From Ascidia mentula (taxonomy: Eukaryota > Chordata > Ascidiacea > Phlebobranchia > Ascidiidae), in the NCBI GenBank assembly GCA_947561715.1, contig OX387204.1, positions 501,001-565,000 on the forward strand: a stretch of 64,000 bases of DNA. Direction: 5' to 3'. Position numbers and translations under genes: made by a program. Shown piece by piece: positions 48,501-59,900 of this stretch (position 1 is its first letter; each line of letters starts with the position of its first letter). The notes beneath the pieces were generated by a model that was not told where the DNA came from, ran no database searches, and was given only the letters and a program-made list of their open reading frames with translations.

Positions 48501-51500
48501 ATTATCATCAATTAAACTTTGTGATTATTATCATCATAGATTTTTTTAACGCAATCTTAATCATAATCATGAATTTTTTGTGCCTTAATTTCTGCTGATT
48601 GTAGCCTTTTTCTGTAATCTAGGTAAATTCCTGACATTTTTTTTTGTTTAGCCTTGATTTTGAAACAGAGACTAATTAGAAATGATATTTAAAAGCAATT
48701 ATTAAATTCATTTCAACTGTTCATGTAAACATTTATTATTTTGTTTAGTCAAAACAACATTATCAACAGCATCAATTGTGGCAAATTCCAGTTCAACTCA
48801 ACAAGTAACTTGTACAGCAACTGGTTACTCAAACCCACAAGCAAGATGGTTCAGGTAACAATCCTTACCTTGTTATAACAAGCTCTATGAGTTTATCTGT
48901 TACAGAGGAACCAACCAAGTTACTACATCATCATCATCATCCAACATTTACCAAAGTACCAACATAATTGTTGATTCTTACACTTCTCGATCAATTCTCT
49001 ACATACAACGTAGCACTGTAGGAAGTGATGGGGGACAATATGTGTGTAGAGCAACAAACTGGAATGGTGGTGGAAATACTGACAGTACATTAACTGTTAA
49101 TGGTGAGAAAACTAAAACTCTCATCTGATTTTGTATTCTCTCTCATTAACATTAACATTGTAACATTTGTAAAAGTTGCTGCAAACATTCAAACATATCC
49201 CTCTTCACATGTTGTTACAATTGGAGTTCAACAAATATTCACATGTACTTCATATGGTTACCCAATACCAACTCAAATAACATGGATGAGGTGAGATGCG
49301 GGAGTGGATGCTTAGGTTCCAACCCTTGCTGAAAGCATAAAAGGCAAAACTTTTGTGAAAGGATTTTGTCCTCATGTTGTGTGATGCACATCAAATGGCT
49401 TTTCTCTAAAAAACTATTACATGGAACAAAACAAAATAATTTTTGTTTTAAATCAAGAATGTGTTTTGGTGTTTCTGAGGTGTTCTTTTTGGCAAATAGT
49501 ATGAAACGTATCACATTTTGTTAAAATGTGATCAATTGTTTTAGGTGCCTATCAGCTAATTAATGATGTTGTTGATGTTTTAGAAATAATGCTAGTGTAA
49601 GTTCCAGTGGAAATATTAACCAAACATCACAAGTAACAACATCATCACAAAACAAAGTAGAAAAAAAACTTTATGTTACACTTCAAGATATTAGTGAGGC
49701 TGGACAATATACATGTAATGTTTCAAGTAATGTTGCTGGTGGAAGTGATAAAACAAGCAACATACAAGTTCAAGGTATTGTTTGTTTTGCTGTTTTGAAA
49801 CTAGTTTAAAATTTGTTATGAGTCACAGTTTAAATAGAATTTCAACGCTGCAACCAACTAAAAAAATTAAATATCCCTTAAACCATTTGGATATATTTAC
49901 ATTTTAAGTTTATTTGTTTCATTTTGGGGTATTTAAGGAGAAAGGAAATATTTTTCTTTTGCACCCACTACAATATATTGTAACATGGGACACTGATTGT
50001 GTTTCAGTTGCTGCCTCTATCAATACATCTCCAACCTCAATTGTTGTCACACTTGGAGTTCAACAAATATTCACATGTACTTCTAATGGATTTCCTTTAC
50101 CACAAGTTACTTGGATGAAGTAAGTAAACATGATAAGTTTTCAAAATTGGGTGATGTAATAATATTATATTTTCCAGTATTATACTTTTAGTTGTTATTC
50201 AAAGGTAAATATACTCAACAGTCATTCAGCAATATTTCCCAAGTGCGGGAACATTAATTTATGTAAGCTTCTTAATTTGATATTGGTGTTTGCATGGATA
50301 TTTTGTCAAAAATGTTTTTTGAAACTGAACTAAACTAGGTGTATTTTTTCATAAAACCCTAGAGATACAGTTGCAGTTGGTTCAATCGGAAATATTCAAC
50401 AACAAACAACAACATCACAAAATACAAAAACTGTAAAACTTAATGTTACACTCCAAGATATTAGTGAGGCTGGACAATATACATGTAAAGTTTCAAGTAA
50501 TGTTGCTGGTGGAAGTGATAAAACAAGTAACATACAAGTTCAAGGTATTGTTTGTTTTGCTATTTCGAAACTAGTTTAAATTTTGTTTTGAGTCACAATT
50601 TAAGTAGAATTTCAGCACTGCCACCAACTAAACAAAAAAATATCCATTCAACCGTTTGGACATATTTACATTTTTAGTTGATTTATTTCATTTTTGGATC
50701 TTTAAGAAAAAGGGAAATATTTTTTATTCACCCAAAACCATAAGTTGTAACGTAGGACACTGATTGTGTCTCAGTTGCTGCTTCTATCAATACATCTCCA
50801 ACCTCACATGTTATGACACTTGGAGTTCAACAAATATTTACATGCATTTCCAATGGATTTCCTTTTCCACAAGTTACTTGGTTGAAGTAAGTAAACATGA
50901 TTAGTTTTTGAAATTTGGTTATGTAATAATATGGCATTTTCCAGCATTATAATTTTTATTTTTGATTCGAAATAAATATACTTTACACTTCTTAGGGAGT
51001 CATTCCCACATGCAGCAACATGCATTTTATATTTTTTTTTTTACTTGATTTTGGTGTTTGCATGGATATTTTTACTTAAATGATTTAAAACTGAACTAAA
51101 GTAGGGTGTTTTTTCATGAAACCCTAGAGATAGAGTTGCAGTTGGTTCTGAAAATATTTATCAACAAACAACAACATTACAAAATATAAAAACTGTAAAA
51201 CTTTATGTCACACTCCAAGATATTAGTGAGGCTGGACAATATACATGTAATGTTTCAACTAATGTTGCTGGTGGAAGTGACAAAACAAGTAACATACAAG
51301 TTCAAGGTAAAATTGAAATATTATTCTTAACTGACTGTTTGTGCAACTTATTATTTATGATTAGTTGCTGCAAACATCATAACATCACCAACCTCACATA
51401 TTTTCACATCTGCAAGTCAACAAATATTCACATGTACTTCATATGGTTATCCCACACCTCAAATATTATGGATAAGGTAATATACAAACAACTATCAGAC

Positions 51501-54500
51501 AAACTGTTTATTAATGTTTGGAATCTAAACATCAATCCTTTATTATGAACCTTCTATTAAAATGAAATATAATTTTTTACCATGTTGTTATAATATTGCA
51601 TAAAGTGATAAATCCAGTATGTCTTTGATGACTTTTTGAAAAAATAAAAAACAAACCAAAACTGTCAAACACCCAATCATGTTGTGGTAAACTCATGCAA
51701 TTCAAAATGTATATTTACCATTTTGGGCCAATATGAAATATATTTTGTTAATTGTGTATTTAATTTCATTGCAAGTGCTTGGTCACTATATGTATAACTG
51801 TTGCATGTATAAAGCTTCAGTGGATCATATCAGTTGATTTTTTTTAAATTAGCTTTTTAAAATCCAGTTTGTTTTCAGAAATGGAGCCAGTGTAAGTTTC
51901 AGTGGAAATATTTACCAAACATCACAAGTAACAACATTACCACAAAAAAAAGTAGAAAGAAAACTTTATGTTGCACTTCAAGATATCAGTGAGGCTGGAC
52001 AATATACATGTAAAGTTTCAAGTAATGTTGCTGGTGGAAGTGATAAAATAAGCAACATACAAGTTCAAGGTAAGTATCAATAACAACCATGTGTTATTCA
52101 AAAATGGAGCTGTGGTTTTAAAGCTTGTTTGTTATTTGACGCTTAGCTCACAATGTCAATTTTATTTAATTCAGGTTATGAAAACATCACCACTTCTCCA
52201 ACATTTCAAGTTTTCAAAAGTGAAGCAAAAAAATTCTCTTGTACTTTTATTTCCTATTTAAATTTGCAGATTGACAATGTGATGTGGACGAGGTTATCTT
52301 GTATCTTTCCAAACTATAAACTAAGATAATAACAGTAACATTTATACAGGTATGGAGTGAGTGTAAGCACTTCATCAAATGATGGAAATTACCAAACTAC
52401 TGAGGTCAAAACTGAAACAACTATTACCAGAAAACTTTATGTTAAACTAAACCATTTTAGTGAGGCTGGAAATTATACTTGCACCACTGTAAGAACAGAT
52501 GGTGGACCAACTCTAAGCAGTAACATACAAGTGTATGGTGAGTATTGTTGTGTGTTAGTTTTTTGTGAACTTGTGTTCTAACAAAATCCTTTTCCACAGT
52601 TGCCGCAAACATCAGCACATCTCCATCTTCACATGTTTTTACTCCAGGAGACAAACAAATATTCACATGCACATCATATGGTTTCCCTATACCTCAAATA
52701 TCATGGTTCAGGTTTGTAAACAATACTTAGCCAATAGGACTCTTCATTCCAACATATTTATGTGCTTGTTTAGTTCAATGAAAAATTACTGTACATTTTT
52801 CCAGAGGTGAAAATAATCTCCGGAAATTGAGTTCTACAAATATTTACCAAAAACCACAAGCAGACTCACTTTCACTCAACAAAGCTGTGAGAGAACTTGA
52901 TGTTACATATCAATATATTGAAGATGCAGATATTTATACATGTAAAGTATCAAGTAATGTTGATGGTGGAAATGATAAAACAAGTTCTGTGCAAGTTCAA
53001 GGTAGGAAATGTGTACTGTGTGAAATATTGCTGTGGTAGGTTTTTCAAGAAAGAAAGTGAACTCTAAACTTGTTTTTACCTTTAAACTTTGATAAACAAC
53101 AAGAGTAAAATAATTATCATTTTCCAATTGTGCTCTGAATATTTAAATTTCAATCATAAGATTGGCAGTGTGTTATAAAATGAAGATGAAAATATTTGTT
53201 ATTTGTTACTGATATTATATTTGTTTAAATTAAAGTTGCAACAAATATTAGCTCTTCACCAAAGAGTAAAATTGTTACTTTTGGAAAACCATTAATATTT
53301 GAATGCTCAACGTTTGGATTTCCAAGAAAACTTCCTAACTGGTTCAGGTGAGAAACTGATAAAGAGCATCAAAAAGGGGCTCTGTATTTATGTTTTGTTT
53401 TTAAAGAAAAGGAAAACAAGTGACTTATGATGATCGCAACATTTATGCTTTCCTGGAAAAATATTGGTCAATTCAAAAATATGTGAGAAAACTTAACATT
53501 ACACTTCAACATATTAATGAGAGTGGAAACTACACATGTCAAGTTGACAGTAACCTTGGTGGTGGCTTGATTTTGTATGAAAATATTCAAGTTCAAGGTG
53601 GGATTGTGGTTTGTATGTAACCTTGTAAGGTTGTAATGTGCATTCCTTATATTAGTTGCTGCAAACATCTCGATTTCAACACACAAGATATTGGTGAATG
53701 AATACAATGAGGTGTTTACAGTTGAGTGTGTTTCTTATGGATTTCCTACACCCACTCTTAACTGGATCAGGTAACTTCCTGACTATTAATAACTCATAGG
53801 TGTAATGTTGCACAGTGCCTAATATTACTGGCACTGCCTTTTAATGATAAGTAACGTTGTTGTTAACATATTCATCTTCATAAATTACCATTTCAAATTA
53901 TACCAGTGCTATAATGCTGTTATTAACAGATACAACAAAATTTGTAAGTTGTGTAAAGTATTTGTTTGTTGCATATAGTCATTTAATTTCTTTTGTTCAG
54001 GTGCTAATTTGTGTTATGAAACATTACATACATTTGTCATACAATAACTAAATTCGTGCTTTGCACAGACTTTTGCCACTTGACCCACAAAGTTTACTGT
54101 GTTAGTTTAATTATGTTTTTGTATTTAAATACAAACTTACTACACTAATTATCTTTTTATTATGTTTATAGAAATGGTGTTGTATCAAACACAAAATCAT
54201 CTCCTGTGCATCAAACAACATCCACTACTGGAAGTTACAAGACAACATCAACACTGACTTTAACACAAATAGGTTCTTCACAAGCTGGTCAATATAAATG
54301 CATTGCATCCAATATTCCTGGTGGACCTGATAAGGAGGCATCACTGTTGGTTATATGTAAGCTTCTTTGGAATATTTTCACAATAACTTGCTTAGTGTAG
54401 ATTTGCCATTTGGTCATTTCTTTACTAATCCTTGCAAAAGCATTTTTAGTAAAATATGTTCACCTCAGCTTTGTTGGATCTTTGACCAATTGACTGCTGA

Positions 54501-57500
54501 TAAAATATTTGGAAATTAATTACAAACCTTATGTTGTAGCAAAGGTACCAGATGTCAAGGAACATAATGGTCAATATTATGTTGTTTACAATGCGACACA
54601 AGATTATTCCTCTGCAATAAAACAATGTAATGCCAGAGGAGCAAGTTTAGGAAACCAGACATTTTTGAATAAACTGTTTGTACAAGGGATATGGATTCAA
54701 GGTCATTTATATTCTGGATTTTTTACCTCTAATTTTACAACTTTAACAATAATTAAGCTTCCAAGACCTGCTTGAAGATGTAGCCTTCTATAAAAACAAC
54801 TTGTTTTAAACCAAACAAATGGCAAATATTACACGAACCTGATTTTGATGCAAATGTTACTTCATCTCCAGATGTTGGTAAAGTTTTCAATCAATCTTTG
54901 TGTAGAGTTTATGTTGGAATTAACCAAACTATCAACACAAGCTGTGATGAATTGCATCCATTTGTATGTTTATTATCAGGTATTTTCACAAGATAGATAT
55001 CTGTGTTGATGACATTTTTAACACTGATATTTGCAGGGATTGAGATTATTGAAACAAGCAAGTGTTATTATGACAAAGTTGTTGTAAAGTGGAGAGATGG
55101 GACAAAATACAATGGATCAATAACTTACACCTTATCTGTGTTTAACTACAACATGTCAGTTAACATCAGCAAACAGATTACACAAAACTCAACATCAAAC
55201 TATGAATATTCAACATCTGTTGAAAATCTTCCAACTGAAACAAACTTAACAGCAATAGTGAGTGAGTGAAGGTTGTTCAGTAATTGCCTTGCATTATCGT
55301 AGTATTTCTGTTATTTCAGGTTAAACTGCTTTCCACATATTTTGGATACAATCCAACCTCACAAAAACCAGCATTTACTTCAAGTTTGACACAAAAGTTG
55401 TCTGGTGAAATGATTTTACTGTCATCAGTTTGCAGAATCCATATTAATATTTCTGAAAGTTCTTTGACATCCATAACACGCGTACAGGTTTGATTTATTC
55501 AAGTGCAAGATGATTTTGATTGTGGTTTTAAATTTCCTCTTTTCCAACCTAACCTTTTTAGCTGTTTATTGCAATGTATGAAAGAAACAATTTAACAAAT
55601 ACATCGCTTACTGTAAAACCATCATCCTCTGTAACACATGATGTGAATGTTACTGAAGTTGAAAGTGTGAAATCAACTTTGCAAATTTCATCTGTTGATT
55701 GTGAAAACTTAAGGTTTGAAGTTAAAGGAAATTGTTCAAATTCGGAAAGTGAGTTAATTTTGATTTTGCTTGACTATTTTTGCTTGTGCGTTTTATAGAA
55801 ATTTCTTTTCAGACAAAGAAGATAATTTTAACTCTAATACTTTTGCCAGCACTGTAGTTATTGGAGCATCGGTTGGATCTGTTATGTTGTTTCTTGTTAT
55901 TGTTCTAATTGTGGGATTTATTTACATAAAACGGTCAGTATGTATTGGTTGAGGTTGACAAAATAAAAATCTTCCATGCAGTTCTGTATTATGTGCTGTA
56001 TGAGCTTATCTAATTATATATCATAATATTTTGTTCATTTAATACTGGATGAATTATTCAGAAACAAGTTGCAGAATTCGTTTGTCACAAGTTCAACATC
56101 CAAGAAAAATGTTGGAAAAACTAATGAAATTGAATTAAATGAAGAAACTCAAATAAGTGAAAAACAACTTAAGGAATTTTACTTGAACAGCAAGAAAACT
56201 GGACACAAAAAACTACAAACACAATTTCAGGTTGTCTGTCTAAAAATCCTGCTAGGTTGTTTTTTATGTTCTTTATTTAGGTTATACAAGAAAGTAATGT
56301 TTTGAAAACAGTGAAAACATCATCCATAGAAATAGTGGAAAATCCTTATGAAATTGTGTCAAGTATGTTTTTAAGTTTTGTCGATTGTCTTTTTTGCATT
56401 TAACTGTTGATTTGCTCAAAGGCTCATCCAGGAATGTAAGAAAAGTAACACCAACCTTTGCTCACACAAGTGGAGATTACATTGATTTGACTTTTAAACA
56501 AGTAAAGAATTAGATTTAGTTGTTCACATATCAACTTTACTGAAAAAATAACCTTAATTCCAGGAAAAATCTGAAATATCTGATAAATGGAAAGTTGTTG
56601 AAAATCCAAGTTATGAAAACATGGGTCAGTTCTGGACAATGGTTTGGAATGAAAATGTCCATGTAATAATTTGGTTGGACGATTGTAGTGATAGGAAGGT
56701 AAAGTTGGATTGTGACATCACAAATCATATTTCATTTGACAGTACAACAGTTGTTTTTCCATTGTGTAGAATCCATGTATCCAATATTGGCCTCAAAATG
56801 GTCGTACTAAAGAATATGAAACCACCAGAATCTGTTGCAATGATGTCATTAACTGTGGTTGTTACATCATAAGGAAATTTAGTGTAGAAGAATCGGTTGG
56901 AGATTATGCAACGGTTTGTGAATTTTGGTTTGAATATTCATGAAAAGTTTTGTAATAGGGTTCTTTGATGTCAGAAAGTAATTTGTTGCTTCTTATATTA
57001 GGAGTTACGTCACATCACACAATATCACTTCACCGAGTGGCCAGCATACAGCACTCCTACGACATCTAGTGGTCTTGTGCGTCTGATTCGAGAAGTTAAA
57101 ATCAATATGAAAGAAATTCAATCAGGAAGTGGGAAGACATTTCCTGTTGTAATTCACTCAACGTAAGAATGTTGGGTTTTATTCAAGTGTTGAGTTGTTT
57201 TCATTTTTTACTTTGATGCAGACGTGGGTGTGGACGAACTGGAACATTTATCGGACTTGATTATTTGATCGACCAAATGAATGAAACACAAACTATTGAT
57301 GTTTATCACTTGGTCTACCACATGAGGGAGCAAGGGATGGAGATTGTTCAAAATGTGGTAAAATGATGTAACTGTCAAAATCTAAGATATATTGTATGAA
57401 AATACCTGGTTTCTTGCAAAACTTGGTTTTTAAACAGCGTTCACCAACCATGTACGCAGCAAGGCTTTAAATCCGATACAACTTTTTTGTCATAAATAAC

Positions 57501-59046
57501 TTTTTTCGAAATGAGTTTTATTTTCATATTTTGTGTTTGTGGAAATTGTTTGTTTTGTTATAGGAACAATACATATTCCTTTATAAAGTAATGACGGAGA
57601 TATCAATGTTTGGAGATACTGACATGAATGTAGAACAATTCAAATCTGTCATAGATGGAATGAACAGGTTCAAACAACAAATTTTTTTTTTATGGTCCAT
57701 TTTTTTCAGCCAACCTACCTAATTTTAGATCTCCGCAGCAAAACATGGTTACAACCCAGTTTGAATTGTTGCAGCACTCATTGGATGAAGGAAATGTTTT
57801 TCCTGTTACATCCGATACGACCCAACAAGATAACACATGTGAGTAATAATTTAAAAGTTTTGCGTTGGTTTTTATTCAAGTGTCAAAGAAAGATATTGTA
57901 AAAAAATGCTTTCATGTAGATGAAACTTTTACAAATGCACAAAATTATGAAAACATCTCAACCAACACAAACCTTGCATACAAACTGAAAGTAAGTTTTA
58001 ATTAAACATTGGCTGCAAATGGTATTTGCAATAATAGAAAGATTGTTTTAATCACTAAATGTTGTGGTGTGAAAACAATTTATGTTTGTTACACTTTGTT
58101 GCGAAAATAATTAATTGTTTTTTTAATGAAAGCCATATTATAGGGATACAGAGGCCACACTATTCTTCATGATACAATTCATGGAAATTCCAATCAATTC
58201 TGGAAGCTGATTTTAAATCAAAATGTTGAACTGATCATTATAGTCGGTCAAGCTGCTGTAAGTTTGTTTTTTCTTTAAAAATGGCACAAAAGTTTCATCT
58301 TGAAATTCTAACAAAACCAAGTTCTTGTTACAGAATCCTGGATTAATCCCAAGCAGTTTAAATATAGAGAAGCAGTATGGAGTTACTTGTGTGACACTTG
58401 TAAGTAAAGATTATCAAGCTGTTCAACATGGAATCAGCAAGTTTAGTGTGGAAAATGTGGATAACACTAAGAAGGTAAACAGTTTAGTTTTCATTCTTTT
58501 CTCTGTCCTGTTTTACACTAATATTTGCATTGTTGTTATGATGTTTTTTTTTCAATTGAGTTTTAACATGTGTAACAATAAAGGTATCTTTGCAGATTGA
58601 AACCAAACTTGTTTGTTTTGACTCCTGGGAATCCAGCCAAAGTTATTGTGAAGCGAATCAACTCATGCAGTTCTTGAATCTCATTGAAACTTTGAATGGA
58701 GAAAATAAGAATGGAAATGTTCTCATTTACTCAAGGTGGAAGACTTGTTTTTTCAAATATGTGTAAGAAATGACGTTTATTAATGTTTAGTGATGGATTG
58801 ACAAGATGTGGAGTTTTCTGTTGTTTGTGGAATCTTGTTTCTCGGTTTAAAGCAGATAATATGATTGATATTTTCACAACATTTAAAGATGCGAAGGAAT
58901 CACTTCCAAGTTTTAATGTTGACCTGGTAAGTTTGTTGTTATTAAATTATTGGAACTTCCTTATTAAGTTTTGTTTGTTTTAGGAAACTTACAAGGCTTG
59001 TTGTCACACAGTGGATGGAGTGGTGAAATCTCATGAAAATATTTAG
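45507..59046 (+). CDS. gene D: lectin/9-Ig/FN3 receptor with two dead phosphatase domains
   Basis: Exons: 45507-45570, 45654-45842, 45898-45975, 47510-47689, 48183-48455, 48749-48854, 48906-49102, 49176-49290, 49584-49774, 50008-50119, 50363-50544, 50775-50886, 51128-51306, 51365-51476, 51879-52069, 52175-52292, 52350-52537, 52600-52711, 52805-53001, 53236-53347, 53407-53597, 53656-53770, 54172-54356, 54540-54701, 54784-54979 (problem exon), 55037-55257, 55320-55487, 55562-55748, 55813-55933, 56062-56230, 56281-56362, 56422-56501, 56564-56698, 56770-56913, 57002-57162, 57222-57357, 57564-57667, 57729-57838, 57920-57990, 58144-58257, 58334-58474, 58596-58735, 58791-58926, 58984-59046. All phases agree except the problem exon: the AG that gene A uses is AA here (54798-54799). 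Skipping that exon keeps the frame (2047 residues). D1 has WPAYSTP (57038-57046) and HSTRGCGRTG; D2 has YSSDGLTR. Confidence 0.8.
46548..47008. mobile_element. hAT-type element remnant in gene D intron 3
   Basis: Starts CAGTGGTTCCCAACCTG and ends ATGGTTTGAGAACCACTG: good inverted ends of the hAT class, with ACTTA-like flanks. A second terminus-like word (GGTCGGGAACCACTA) lies inside near 46819. It corresponds to the element at 9478-10183 in gene A but is about 245 bases shorter. No transposase frame. Confidence 0.6.
48749..54356 (+). CDS. gene D row of nine Ig domains
   Basis: Modules: Ig1 48749-49102, Ig2 49176-49774, two Ig4-type copies (50008-50544 and 50775-51306), a hybrid Ig5/Ig3 (51365-52069), Ig6 52175-52537, Ig7 52600-53001, Ig8 53236-53597, Ig9 53656-54356. 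Compared with gene A, Ig3 is gone as a separate domain and Ig4 is doubled, so the count of nine is kept by different means. Confidence 0.8.
54540..54979 (+). CDS. gene D second CTLD-like domain with a splice-frame problem
   Basis: Exon 54540-54701 (VKEHNGQYYVVYNATQDY...QCNARGASLGN) matches gene A. The next exon keeps the A-like frame (FKPNKW, NTSCDELHPFVC) up to 54979, but its only nearby AG (54782-54783) gives the wrong phase. Exon skipping, an unusual acceptor, or a poor alternative donor (TTT/GTACAA near 54678) could restore it. As drawn, this domain is doubtful in D. Confidence 0.5.
56422..59046 (+). CDS. gene D tandem dead PTP domains
   Basis: D1 exons 56422-57667, D2 exons 57729-59046. 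The D1 P-loop is HSTRGCGRTGTF: the Gly normal for HCSAGxGR is present, but the nucleophile position is still Ser, and the loop before it is WPA. D alone keeps the Q-loop Gln (IVQNVEQY). D2 has IYSSDGLTRCG. Stop TAG 59044-59046. Confidence 0.8.
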
Positions 59047-59754
59047 TTGTGTTACAATAACTTTGTTATTTGGTTTTCTTGTATTGTGAATAGCTTTTCT
59101 GATGTACATCCTGTATTTTCAGATTATTCATATTTTATTCATGTTACTGCACAGGTAGTACATACTTGCTTAGTTTTATGCAGATTTAGACCATGGATAG
59201 TTTTGGAGGAATGAGATTTTCATTTCCGATTCTTTCCTTGTGCTTTGTTCACTTTGTCTGGTTGGTATTTTTAAACCAAGCTCCAATCTTTCTTTTATTA
59301 GGAATCTCATAGCTGCTTTTGGGATGAATTAAAAAGGGTTTTGCTTGGAGACTCATTAATTCCCCCCACAATTATTGATAACTTTCTGATTGATATGAAA
59401 TTCCTGTTGCTGCCAGGCATATTGTAATTTAAAATGTTCTGCTCTTCTGGCAACTTTCTGATTGTTGAAGTGTTGTTAAATGTTAAATCTTGTGTTTTTT
59501 CTGACATCATGCAAAACCACTCACTGACATCTGTGTTTTTCTTGTGTTAGTTGTGTATTTCCTCTTTAAGCTTTTTCCAAAAAAATCTGGACACATATTT
59601 CAGCAATATTGGACATGAATTATTTCTCAGTTATTATTCCCACAGGTATATTGTAACATGAGTGGGGATTAATTATTCCCTGAAACCTTCACAGACTTTT
59701 TGATCAGTTTTATTATTAAGTTACAGCTTTATAAAGAATGGGCATTGCTAAATG
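59047..59754. other. D-E spacer with conserved 3' flank
   Basis: Aligned with the A-B and C-D spacers along its length, with a few small insertions and deletions. No coding exon is visible. Confidence 0.6.
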
Positions 59755-59855
59755 CAGAGCAAATATGTTTTTGGTTGTCTGTGGAGGTGGAAATATTCCT
59801 GGATGCTTTGGTGTGGGTGCCATAATCATGGTTATTTTGGCCACATTGTTTTAGA
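59755..59855 (+). promoter_or_regulatory. conserved upstream block of gene E
   Basis: Near-identical to the gene B block, including GTGTGGGTGCCATAATCATG, and placed at the same distance from the start codon. Confidence 0.4.
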
Positions 59856-59900
59856 CAACTTGGTATAACCAGGTTCTACTTATTTTATGTTGGAAGTGAA

